Positions 24,078 through 34,856 of a stretch of DNA of 64,000 nucleotides are shown one piece after another. Numbering within the stretch: position 1 is the stretch's first letter; every line of letters begins with the position of its first letter. The notes under the pieces are model-generated. The model worked only from the letters and a program-made list of their open reading frames with translations. It made no database searches and had not been told where the DNA came from. Made by a program: the position numbers and the translations under genes. Source of the stretch: Apostichopus japonicus (Eukaryota > Echinodermata > Holothuroidea > Aspidochirotida > Stichopodidae); NCBI RefSeq assembly GCF_037975245.1, contig NC_092575.1, positions 13,923,310 through 13,987,309 of the forward strand. Direction: 5' to 3'.

Positions 24078-27000
24078 AGTTGTAGGCTGTGCGTTATAAA
24101 TTCAATCTGAAGTATATAAATGTATCATTCCTTTCTTTTTGTAGATGTAGCAGATCATAGGATGGCACCCCTTATAATAAAATTAACGAGAAACTTTGTA
24201 CGTCAGCCAATCTAGAATGACGAAGTCAGCTGCAAACATTTACAAAATGTATCCTATACCTGGTTTGGGAATTTATAATTAATAGGCCTATATATAACCT
24301 TTGGAATTAATTGCAAGTTGTTGTTGAGACATTTGACTGCATCTTGACTAGAATTATCAAAACGCTATAATAATAATAAAGATAAGATGAAGATTAAACA
24401 CGTTGTTGACCTGTCGGAGAATAGTGGTCATTGTCTTACTGACTTCCTGCCTTATTCTGTATGGACTGATAAAAGGTCACCTGTTAAGAGTTTAGAGTCA
24501 GGTCAATCATTTTATTTTCTAAATAAAAAACTTGGGTCTCACTGATTTTGCTTGCAAAAATAAATGAACTTTATATCATTTATTTCACATATATCATAGA
24601 TTTGATATTATAATCACTGGTTACTCTGGTCTACATGCAATTCAGCACAACACTGCAATTGTTGCAGTCACAACCTTATTAACGTTGGTTTGAAAACTAA
24701 ATATATGTGACAGGTTTACTCAACAGTTACAGCTTGTATAGGCCCCGCTTCACTGTGCTCGTTTAACGTAGCCTATGCTTCTTTTTAACGAAAAAAGGAG
24801 AAAAGAGAACTCTATATATTTCGTAACTATGACCTTCAGGCGCCTCGTTAATATTTTAAACTGCATTGAGCTTATAGGAAATTGCAAGCCCTCCTTTAAT
24901 TCTAGCCCTAGCAACAACAGCTGAATAGTTTCGGGGAGTCTATACCAAGAGGGAAAAGACTTCGTTACGAGAGTTGTTCCTCTCTGACGTCATCAAGATG
25001 GAATTTCAGGCGTATTGCGTAATCAATGGCGGCTTACTGTACATTGTTGTTAGGCCTTAGGAGCCTATTTTCAAAGCGAGCGTATTCCGTCCAACAGAAA
25101 GCGGTTAACTTATAAATCGAATATTAGATAGTTTTGAGGTTACTGAATCATATAAATTGTCTTTGATCCCTGCCTTCTTTATTCCTTTAAGTGATGATTA
25201 TATACAATAATCCAATATGTGATATCACATTGGCTAGTATGCAACGTGAAATGATGACTGTTTCCAGCATTCGGAGTTGATACATGTTATATAACGAAAT
25301 ATAATTTTTTTTTCTTTAGAATAAATCACATTTTGAGAAACTAATGGAACCCAAGTTTGAAATTAAAGTAACGATATACACAAGTCGAAATTTGAGAAAA
25401 TAGTCAAAACCATTAAATGACATAGGCAAACTTTGGGGATCAAAAGTCGAAATGTCAAAAGTTCGATGTCTTTACATCGAAAATTTCAAGAAAAATTGAG
25501 TAAGCAAAAAGTTGAAACATCGACAAAGTAGTTTACGTTTTGAGACTGGGGAAATGTTGAAATTTTCAGATGAAAAATGGAAAAAACGGTATTAAAAAGT
25601 CGATGTTGAAATCTCCAATATCCAATTGAGCCACCTTAGGAGAAGCGCCGCCGGGTTTACTTCACCCCCCCCCCCTCCCCTTCCCATCACTCGATTCTGA
25701 GAAGGAAATGGACGCCCGTACTGCATGCCAGTAATGTCACGCGTTAACGGCAGTAGAACCACTACCGTCTGCGCCATCAAAACAAGTCAAAACAAGTCAG
25801 CCTTCGGAGGTGGTGTGAGGGGGAAAGCCAAGTTTTTGTCCCAGGGATTTAAAAAAACTAGTTAACGTATTATTGACATATGAATTTTTAGGAGACCATA
25901 TGGGCTTTATACCCTCTGTCAAAAATTCGAAGTTTGACGGGTTCTGGGGGAGGGGTCTGAGTGGGGGGTATAACCCCTCCTTTACCCTCTTTTTCCTGTC
26001 AGAACAGCATTTTTTCGGCAAGGGCGTTAGTTGCAAAACGGTACTATCCCCAGCCAGGGAACATAAGTTTAATTTAAGCTTGTATTGATCTGAATATTCA
26101 TGACACTATACAGAAGTAATGAATCCAACTTTTAGGGAGACGGATGAACATAAAATTTTGTATTGGTAGAAGCGTAAGTGGAGGGACCCCTCCCCTGTGA
26201 GAAATTTTGTTTCGGTAAGACGGTGTTGTTAGTGCATCTACAATTGTGCATACGACTTTGCGTGCGTGTGTAATCAAATGGAAGCCATTTTCTCCCAGTG
26301 GCTACGGCCCTGATATATCAACGATTATACATAATAGTACGTGTGGGAAGGTATACGCAGGTATCTCATATGTCATTGTCCCAAATCGAGATGCTGTGTA
26401 TATGATTAAATACGACAATCTATATAGTGGTATAAGACGCACGGAACCTTGACTAAAAGTGCCAATTACTGAATTAAGTTAACTTGTTGAGAGAAATCTC
26501 GTTCTATGCTGGGTATGACTGCACGTGGAGGTATCCTGAACCACGTGTCAGGTAAACCTTCATTGGTTTCACCTTGCATACGTCGGCTTCCGGCACTCTT
26601 TACTCTTCTAATTCGCTCTGTTGTGATTATGAGCTATCTGCAAACTTTTCTCTACAAAGTGTAAGTTCTTTCATATAGGAAACAAACAAAATTGCGAATA
26701 ACTATAAAAGCAAGGATATTAACGGTATTCAGTTTTATTTAACAAATGTTCCTTTTCTCAAATTGTATTATTCTTCGAATGTAACGTATATAACAGTGTT
26801 CATTCATACATTGGTGTATTAATAGATGCTATTTAATATAAACCTAAGGTCAGAAAGAGTTCATGTATATAATCCTATAGGACATTTAAACCCCATTAGA
26901 ACAATTGCTTAAATAATTGTGAAACTGTTCCAGAACCACATGGTAGTAGGTTGCTACTGTCTTGGAGAAGTTGCGTCAGAATACTGTTGCCAACTGTCGA

Positions 27001-27120
27001 TAACAGTGAAGAATTAGCGCTATCAGCTCAAGAAATAACAACAACAACAAAGTTATACTTATTTTTTATAATGCTTGCTGACAGCAAGTATAGTTTGCAG
27101 AACACTATTTTTGGAGAAAG
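24078..27120. other. Gene-poor interval
   Basis: No supported gene. 25795-26320 looks like a transposon fragment: C/G runs at 25667-25678 and a right end cagtggctacggccctg near 26298-26314 resemble the hAT-type ends elsewhere in the window, but no matching left end was found. At 26630-26661 a short atgagctatctgc... followed by gtaagt could be a first exon, without further support. Confidence 0.35.
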
Positions 27121-27129
27121 ATTGGTTTC

Positions 27130-28461
27130 CAGGGGCGTATCCAGGGGGGGCGCAACAGGCGCGCGCCCCCCCCCCCTTATTGGCCGTCACCAAAAATAAA
27201 AAAGTTTAGCAAAAAAAAAAAAAAATTGATGACGACCTTTATGTGAGATGTCGGTGATCGCTCAACCCCCCCCCCTCCCGTATGCTTTATTTTTTGTTTG
27301 CCAAAAAAAGGTTCTGGCGAAGTTCGGCGGCATAATAGTTTTAGAAACATAGATGGTAATTGTGTTTGTATTATCACTATAAACACTAAATGACATGCCA
27401 GCCATACTAAATTGTGCATTTTGTGTCCATATTTACTGGAAATGTTGCTTATTATTAAGGTCGAAAAATGGATCACATATGGCCATGGGTGGCGATCCTG
27501 GGTGGAGGGGGATATATCCCCCCATGAAAATGGGTGGAGGGGATGTAATGCACCATATCCCACCCCCCCCCCACCAAATGCCAGGGATAAGAATATTTTC
27601 ATGCCTATGCATCTTCGTTAATGTACGGCTCTTTTTTAGCTTCATTTCTCGCCTACCATAAACGCAGTGCGATCTTTTCAAATAAAGCGTCTTTATAAAG
27701 CAAAAATAGTTGACTGTAGGCTTCATTGGCCCTATAACAACAAAATGTATTATTGCGCCCACGGTATTGATATAGTACATATATGCACCCTCATAGTATT
27801 CATATAGGCCCTATAGTAGGCCTACACACGTACATGTTCCCTCGAACAGCTGAGAATCTCATGTAACCAGGGTAATGCTTAATACACGTTTCACCTGGAT
27901 GCCCTAGCAATCGGTACCTAGGAATGTAACTATGTGTAATTGTGTATTGCATGTGTATAGGCCTATAATAGCCTGCATGAGGCCATTTTCTTCATCGAAT
28001 AATATAACAGAGCTCTCGAACATTCTAACGTTGCGCCTGAAACAAGATTGACAGGGGCAATTTTCCCAAAATAACACCCGAAATTAAAAAAAAAAGTATT
28101 TTGGATCCTGATTATGAGATATTTCGGACATGACATCCCTTTTTTAAAGTTGGGTATATGCCGCCTGGAAACCTCGGGAAGTGCCGTTTCCGGCCATCTA
28201 GAGGGTTTGTTAATCCCAAAATTTTCTTGTACGCTTCGCGCCAACTAATGGCGCTACGCTTAGATAGTCAACAAGGTCATATCCCCCCCCCCACTCGGAA
28301 GTACGGATCGCCGCCCATGCATATGACACCATTTTGCATTTCAGCCCTTCTTTGAAAGCAAAAATTGTACACCCCTCCCCTTAGACCCATCCCCCAGGAC
28401 GGCGATCATTCATGCCTGGCGCCCCCCCCCCCCCTATTGGAAAATCCTGGATACGCCCCTG
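27130..28461. mobile_element. hAT-like non-autonomous element, 6-bp flanking repeat
   Basis: Left end caggggcgtatccagg and the exact complement at the right end (28446-28461). The flanking direct repeat is ggtttc (27124-27129, 28462-28467), shorter than the usual 8 bp, so either 2 bp have changed or the superfamily differs. The inside has C-runs at 27166-27177, 27265-27276, 27562-27572 and 28423-28434 and the shared module ttgtacgcttcgcgccaac at 28228. The open frames inside run through G/C tracts and are not genes. Confidence 0.72.
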
Positions 28462-28580
28462 GGTTTCTACTGCTTAAGTTAGAAAGATCTAAACTATAGT
28501 TAATGGTTAATGAGGAGTGTTCTGCTTAGCTAAAACAACACAGTATCGAGGGTAGGCCTATAGGGAAAATATCAAGTTTT

Positions 28581-31500
28581 CTAAGCGTGCGGAAATCTGG
28601 GATCGGCTTTGGGAAGGCCTGACTTGTTACCACGTCCGCCTTTGGAGAGAGTAAACAGTTCAAGTTCACATATGAATGGCAGAGACTTTCTACATTTGCA
28701 ATCGTTCCACCGACCAAGTCCTCCTCGATTAATCTCCACGCAATCCTCGTTGTCCATGAAATTGTTTGGTTCTCCACGTTTCCAGAAAGTTTGCTCAGGA
28801 AGAAATATTTCTCGATTGTAAGCATCCCATTCAAACTCACCTGCATAGAAGACAACAATAATAATATTTGCATCATTTCCAGTCATGCATCTTATCAGAC
28901 TTGGGCAAGGCACTTTATCTCCATTGCCTCTCTTCATCCAGGTGTAAACAGGCGCGTAGCCAAGGGGAGGCGGCAAAGGGGGCAGCCCCCCCCCCCCCCA
29001 CCCTTGGGCATATTTCTTTGTATGTTTTTATGATATCGCTAGTAATTTCAAAGAGAAAATGCTAAGATGCAACTTACTAGGCCTGGGAAGTGCCATTTCC
29101 AGCGACCTGGGAGGCATTTTCAGCCAAAATTTTCTTGTACGCTTCGCGCCAACTTATTGTGGCGCTACGCTTAGATAGTGTGCAATGCCGTATCTACGGC
29201 TCTGAAAGTTTGCCTACCGTTTCGCCCCTCCCTTGGCAAATTCCTCGCTACGCGCCTGGGTGTATAAATGGGGATTTGTGAGATAAAGTGGCAGTTGGGC
29301 GATGTTTAGCTGCTGCCATGTTGAGGGATTGTATCTATGCCGTTTGACAGGTTCTAGTTGACCATGCAGGGTAATATTGTGATGCGTCTGGCGCACCGTT
29401 ATCGGTGGATATGTCTGCGCTTTACAAATCCTCAATATAATTTTAATTAGAGTTCACAATAATATTAACAATTTCGAGGAAGCAATAAACCTTGCGCAAG
29501 ATCGTGATACGTGGCGGAGGTTAATCACTGAGCATGTCGGATAGACGAGACTCAACTTACTACAGTAAGGATGTGAATTACATTACAATTACGTCTATAC
29601 ATATACCTGCATGTGTTACTGCTCAAGCTGCTTTTTTCAATGGAGCAGCTAAAGTGGGAGGCAGGGAGATGTGCTCTTACCCAAAAGACTAAAAATGAAC
29701 AAAATGGACTAAATGGGTACGGCCATAAATTCTCAAAATAAAAATAAAAATGATGTATATTACATCGTGTTAGATCGGCTACTTGTTTTATAGCACAGTG
29801 CGTGTGATCTGCTTCTTAGAAGGATTTACTTATTAGCCATACTTAGCATACAATGAGATTTTTATGAACAATTTAACTTTGATTATTCAGTGTCTGACAC
29901 TTTAGTTCCGTGCATGCATGGAACTTGATTGTCGTCTGCAACAAAAACATATATGTTAATCTCAATTTGGATCATTATAATAGAAAGGCATGTTCCCTTG
30001 AGGTACCTAAAAACGCACACTATTATGTATATTCTAAATATTTGATATAGTTAAGATACACAGGGCTATAACCACTGGCGGTATGGAGGAACTTTCCTCC
30101 TCCCCTCCCCTCCCTTCTCCTCTCCTCTCCTCCCACATCCCACCCCCACCCCCCCCCCCACCTAGACTTCTACCAAATTGCTTACATTTTATAACATATA
30201 CACGCACGCAAAATGGTATAAACTGGTCACATTCAAAGTTGTCCTGTTCAAGTTCATAGTTAAAATAATTGAAATTAAAACACCATTTGGCGTCTAAGCC
30301 TCCTAACCGAAATAAACATTCTCAAAGGGGAAGGGCCGATGCAATTCTAGACCATAATAAAAAATAATCAAAAAGAAACAAAACCGATACCTTCGGTTTT
30401 CTGGTCGTTCAGACCGATCCAAGCTCGCTTCTTCTGCCCCTTCATTACCACATAAGTGATGAAATCATTTTCTAAAGTGTCATGAACAGAAGCCAAGTGA
30501 CCGTAGTTGTAATCGCTGTTGTCATGGCAAAAGTCCTTGGCCTCATCCCAAGTGAGTGGGTCTTCAATGAACTTGTAACAGCTCGTACGATAGTTTTGCC
30601 AACCAGATGGACAATCTTTTGTTAACACAGAAATAAGAAATATTGCAAACAGTTAGGTTGTAAAAAAGTTAGATTGAGTAAATGGCCAAGGCCGATTATA
30701 GTTTGGAAAATTTGTTCAATTATTTAGGTCACCTGCATCCGAATGGACATCTAATGCTGAGTTATAAGGATTTTCTGATTATTAGGTACGTTTTAGACCA
30801 TGTTTTGCCCCTCACCCCTCTTTCCTCGTTTGGATCGCCATTGGGCCGATGTTGGGGTCTCTATATATAGACGAAATGTATCTGTTCTCCTTTACGCCCA
30901 ACCACCTGTACAGCACTTTGTAATATGGGTGGCGGTAAAGCACTTTGTCATGGGTGGCGGATTACTAGTCTCTTCCCGGCCATATGGAAAGCCGTTTTAA
31001 CTTTTGATAAGGAATTTCAGATATCTCGAAATAATTTCAGTATATCTCAAATTAAATGACAGATATCTCCAATTTATGTAAGATATCTACAAATAATTGC
31101 AGATATCTTAAAATCAATGTCAGATATCTCGAAATACCAGAGAATTTCAGATATCTGAAAATTGAATTCGAGATATCTGAAATTGAATTCGAGATATCTG
31201 AAATAGAATTCAAGATATCTGCAATTCCATTTCAGATATCTGAATATAAATTTCAATTATCTCGAATTCAATTTCAGATATCTGAAATAGAATTGCAGAT
31301 ATCTCGAACTCAATTGCAGATATCTCGAATTCAATTTCAGATATCTGAAATAGAATTGCAGATATCTCGAATTCAATTGCAGATATCTCGAATTCAATTT
31401 TAGATATCTGAAATAGAATTTCAGATATCTCGAATACAATTACAGATATCTCGAATTCAATTCAGATATCTGAAATTCAATTTCAGATATCACGAATTAA

Positions 31501-32483
31501 TTCCACAACTTGTTAATTATATGCATATAATGTATATCAGGCCTACCGTTAGCCAGCAAGCAAGCTAGATTAATTCCCACCCATACGTCGACGCGACGAT
31601 GGCAGCCCCCTGGACCTTTGGTACTGTCACTTTTTTTGTAGCTTAATTTTCGCGCCTTTCTACGAACTTCTGCATATGCATTTCAGATATCTCGAATTCA
31701 ATTTCAGATATCTCGAATTCAATTTCAGATATCTCGAATTGGAATTGCAGATACCTTGAATTCAATTTCAGATATCTCGAATTCAATTTCAGATATCTGG
31801 AATTCAATTTCAGATATCTGAAATATAATTTCAGATAACTCGAATAAAATTTCGGATATCTCGAATTCAATTTCAGATATCTGAATTAGAATTTCAGAAA
31901 TCTCGAAATCTATTTTAGATATCTCGAATTCAATTTCAGATATCTCGAATTTAATTTTAGATATCTGAAATAGAATTTTAGATATCTAAATAAGAAACAA
32001 TTTAAGATATCTAAAACTCCCTATTAAATGTTAAAATGGCTTTCCATACGGCCACTCGGTCCGGAGGTAAAGGGGTTTTTTTAATTGATACAATTAGAAA
32101 TGTTCCATTTAAACTGACGTTCTGTATGATGGTTCTTTGTCACTGGATCTAGCAGAACATAAAGCTGGCGATTAAATAGACTAATGCAAGGCAAGGCAGT
32201 ACTTCCATTGCAATTAAGTATGTTGAGATGTAAAAAGTGAACAATCGGCATATTGTAAAGAGCCACAAAAATGATAATCATAATAATGAACGAGACATTG
32301 TAAAGTATACCATCAAGTATCAAATAGTATCCGCTTTGTGGACTTTGGTTTAGTACATTCAAAAATATTAATAAAACATTCAATGATTAGTCTAAATTAA
32401 TGTGAAAAATCTTAAAACAACTTACGACTTTGTCCTCTCACTAAGCCAAGCACCACAGCTAGCAAAATTAGACGGATGGCCAT
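28581..32483 (-). CDS. Secreted C-type lectin, three exons, EPN-type
   Basis: Exons on the minus strand: 32483-32426 (ATG; donor gtaagt), 30615-30391 (acceptor gttaacaaaag, donor gtatcg) and 28840-28581 (acceptor gtcttctatgcag; stop TAG). They join with phases 1 and 1 to give 180 aa. Residues 1-18 are a signal peptide (MAIRLILLAVVLGLVRGQ). Residues 21-153 form one C-type lectin domain: CPSGW start, C21/C32, C49 and C152 as the outer bridge, WIGL at 85-88, C128 with C142 or C144, EPN at 118-120, WND at 139-141, FICE at 150-153. EPN with WND are the calcium/sugar ligands typical of mannose-type binding. A short tail of about 27 residues follows. It is likely a secreted soluble lectin, and innate immunity is the usual role of such proteins in marine invertebrates (inference). 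Intron 1 carries a foldback element and intron 2 a hAT MITE. Confidence 0.88.
28949..29258. mobile_element. hAT-type MITE in intron 2 of the lectin gene
   Basis: Left end caggcgcgtagccaagg; right end, inverted, caggcgcgtagcgagg. The flanking 8-bp duplication is ggtgtaaa against ggtgtata (28941-28948, 29259-29266; one mismatch). A second copy is at 35949-36223. It lies about 108 bp upstream of the lectin exon 3 acceptor. It contains the shared ttgtacgcttcgcgccaac module and a 14-base C-run. Confidence 0.82.
29267..30390 (-). other. Remainder of lectin intron 2
   Basis: Non-coding, AT-rich; a polypyrimidine stretch (tcctcccctcccctccc and relatives) lies at 30090-30162, and a solitary accactggcgg near 30071 may be a relic hAT terminus. 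No gene seen. Confidence 0.5.
30983..32048. mobile_element. Foldback transposon made of AGATATCT-containing units, in lectin intron 1
   Basis: The left end TATGGAAAGCCGTTTTAAC and the inverted right end TATGGAAAGCCATTTTAAC form terminal inverted repeats. The arms (31010-31495 and about 31675-32010) are arrays of roughly 20-22 bp units such as cagatatctcgaattcaatt and cagatatctgaaatagaatt, so each unit carries the EcoRV palindrome gatatc. The spacer 31500-31675 is unique. The direct repeat cggcca flanks both ends (30977-30982, 32049-32054). Peptides rich in RYL or EIS from the array are artefacts. The element is inserted between lectin exons 1 and 2. Confidence 0.8.
32055..32425 (-). other. 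Proximal part of lectin intron 1
   Basis: AT-rich intronic sequence between the foldback element and the exon 1 donor site. The small open frame inside has no support. Confidence 0.5.
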
Positions 32484-33085
32484 TTTGTTACAAATGTGTG
32501 ACTACAGCTCAACATATGATATAAACTTTGTGTTTTGATTTGTTGCGGACACCTATTTATATGTGTAGAATCTGGAAGACAATTAGACTAATTAAATCAC
32601 GTGTTGGTACTCTAATATGGTATAGATGATCGACCAACGGAACTATGAGGTCAATTAAAAAGATGCTGATATATGAATATTTTGATATTGGCGGTTGTTG
32701 CATAGTTGCTTAACACAATTATGAATGATACCCGAGTACATTGCTGTTAATTGACTGGATAATTAGATCGATTTGCTATAGGCTTACAATATAAAATGTG
32801 ACATTATGGTTTAGAATTTTAAAGATAAATGATCTTCCTGTTTCGATAATCATACATAGTCTCTGCCAGAATATATAAGAGTCAAGTCTTTATATGTTGG
32901 TGACATGTACTAGTCCTTTTTTAAATCCTTTTTTCATCGCACATCGTACGTTTCAAAGTTCAACTATAGCTTATCCATACACATCTCGACATGTTAGATA
33001 AATATTGAACTATTTTCTCGAAATTTTGATTAGTTTATTTTACTGAAATGTTTATTTCGACTTGCTCAAAATTTAGAATAAAAAA
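32484..33085. promoter_or_regulatory. Putative promoter region of the C-type lectin gene
   Basis: Upstream of the lectin ATG on the minus strand. A TATA-like tctacacatataaataggtg is seen at about 32549-32568 (minus strand), roughly 70-85 bp before the start codon. This spacing suits a core promoter with a short 5' UTR, but no transcription start can be read from sequence alone. The rest is AT-rich. Confidence 0.4.
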
Positions 33086-33089
33086 AAAT

Positions 33090-33382
33090 ACTGTGAAAAA
33101 TTACTACTGTAAATCTCTAAGTTTTGTAACAACGTAAAAACTGGATCTTGCTATAAATCGGCATCATGCATGAGCTATTGGGATTACAGTCAGAACGGAG
33201 GATATGTGTAATCCCAACAAGTCCAGTTGTTGGGATTTGTTGGGATTACACACATCCTCCGTTCTTACTGTAATCCTAATAGCACATGCATGCTACCGAT
33301 TTATCAGATTTGTCAGCACACTCCAGTTTTTACTGTGGTAAAAAGTTTTAAGATTTACAGTAGTTACTGTAATCCCTGTGCG
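33090..33382. repeat. Palindromic hairpin element, copy 1
   Basis: The left arm actactgtaaat..taaaaactggat..ataaatcgg..gggattacag..gaacggagga and the right arm (cctccgttcttactgtaatc, accgatttat, tccagtttttactg, atttacagtagt) are inverted copies meeting near 33232. It has no coding content. The form is that of a MITE or snap-back element. Confidence 0.75.
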
Positions 33383-33384
33383 AA

Positions 33385-33665
33385 TCGGCTGCTTACAATA
33401 CTACTGTAAATATTAGAGTTTTTTACCACAGTAAAACTGGATCGTGTCGATAAATGTGATACATTGGTAGCATGTGATATTAGGATTACAATAAGAACTG
33501 AGAAAATGTGTAATCCCAAATAATGCATCAAGCTGGATTTGTTGGAATTACACATATCCTCAGTTCTTACTGTAATCCTGATAGCACATGCTACCGATTT
33601 ATAGCACAGTCCAGTATTTACTGTGGTACAAAACTTTAAAATTTACAGTAGTTACTGTGTTCTCT
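33385..33665. repeat. Palindromic hairpin element, copy 2
   Basis: The same arrangement as copy 1, immediately downstream: actactgtaaat, accacagtaaaactggat, ttaggattacaataagaac on the left, with inverted counterparts cagttcttactgtaatcc, tccagtatttactgtggta and tttacagtagttactgtg on the right. Confidence 0.72.
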
Positions 33666-34856
33666 GTGTGAATCGATTGATCGTGGTAATCACATGCATA
33701 CAACACTTAACATCCGTCAGTTTTCAGAGATTTAACAATTGCCAATTAAAATTTAGGCACATAATTAAGTTCCATATACTGAAGACCGTTAAGGAAAACC
33801 CTGCTATCAGGCCGCATTGTCTTATTTAACACGTTTACGTTTTATGAGGGATGACCCTTACTTAAAACAACTAAAGTGACTGGATTTATTCTAATACAGA
33901 GACAATTAGGTCAGTTCCTCAAATGCAATCAACCTCAACTCAATGAAACAAGCTCTCCTTATTGCCACAGATAACATTGTTTACAATGCATTACAGATTG
34001 GTCAAGGACAATGGTGTTTAAAGTAATTTTTCATATGACTGTAGTTGTCAGAAGTTGTAAACAATGGCCTAACGTTAACATTAACGCATGCAGCGAAGCA
34101 TATAGCCTATATATTGCTCCTTGGACGTCTATAAAGTGGCCTGATAGTATCTCATTTGACCTTTTGTTAGCACTACATGTTCTTCCAAACGTATTATTTC
34201 ACAAAGATGTGTCTAAAAACCAATTCGATCACTTTGTTAAATATCCAGAAAGACGTTACCCTGTTGCTATTTGGCACTTCTTCTGCGAGAGAATAATCGG
34301 AGGGATTGATATCGACCCTATATTAAATATGCGACCTTAAGAATTGGCTCATATTCAGTGAGTCGTCGCGCATTATTGTAGACGGATTCGCCTATTTAGG
34401 CTGCCTGTTGTATATATAGATTGTTTCCAAACAGCTGTCTCATTTGACGACATATTATTTCCCTCACCATGAAACATGCTTGACTAGAAACCGTTTATCT
34501 AATTTTATTGTATAAAATACCACATGTTGTAGCTATACTGAATCTTGCTATGTTAACTATTTTTCAGGACTCACTTGTTCTCAACTTTGCACAATTTTTA
34601 ACAACGGGTCAAAAAGGCACACCAAGTTGGTACAGAACCACGTTGCATGCAATAATCGGGGGTGACTTTGACATTGTTCCTGATTCTCTGACAATCATTT
34701 GGCCGATCAACTTAAATGGTCTCCACTTAATATCATAGGTTACTCTTGCTTCTCCGTCGATTTCTCATTATTGAGTATATAGTGAAGGTTTCCGATCGTA
34801 ACAGTAATATTATGGAATATAATGTTACTTTCTATACACATATAAAAAAAAGTTAC
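33666..34856. other. Interval between the two lectin genes; weak exon-like pieces on the plus strand
   Basis: The terminal exon expected for the minus-strand lectin-like gene upstream was not found here. On the plus strand a good acceptor (aactatttttcag at 34557-34569) precedes an open stretch to a stop at 34736-34738 containing AIIGGDFDIVPDS. A frame ending at 34340 contains RIIGGIDIDPIL. The resemblance of the two is curious, but no family is recognised and neither is called as a gene. Confidence 0.3.

Noticed and set aside
23458-24110. Open frames of 150-200 aa (MYVC and IHTY repeats) on both strands
   Set aside because: They are translations of the (TACA)n microsatellite in several frames; no gene.
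27177-27780. Gly/Pro-rich frames of 88-141 aa on both strands
   Set aside because: They run through G/C homopolymers inside a MITE.
31056-31870. Frames with RYL / EIS repeats resembling a repeat protein
   Set aside because: They arise on both strands from the palindromic AGATATCT units of a foldback element.
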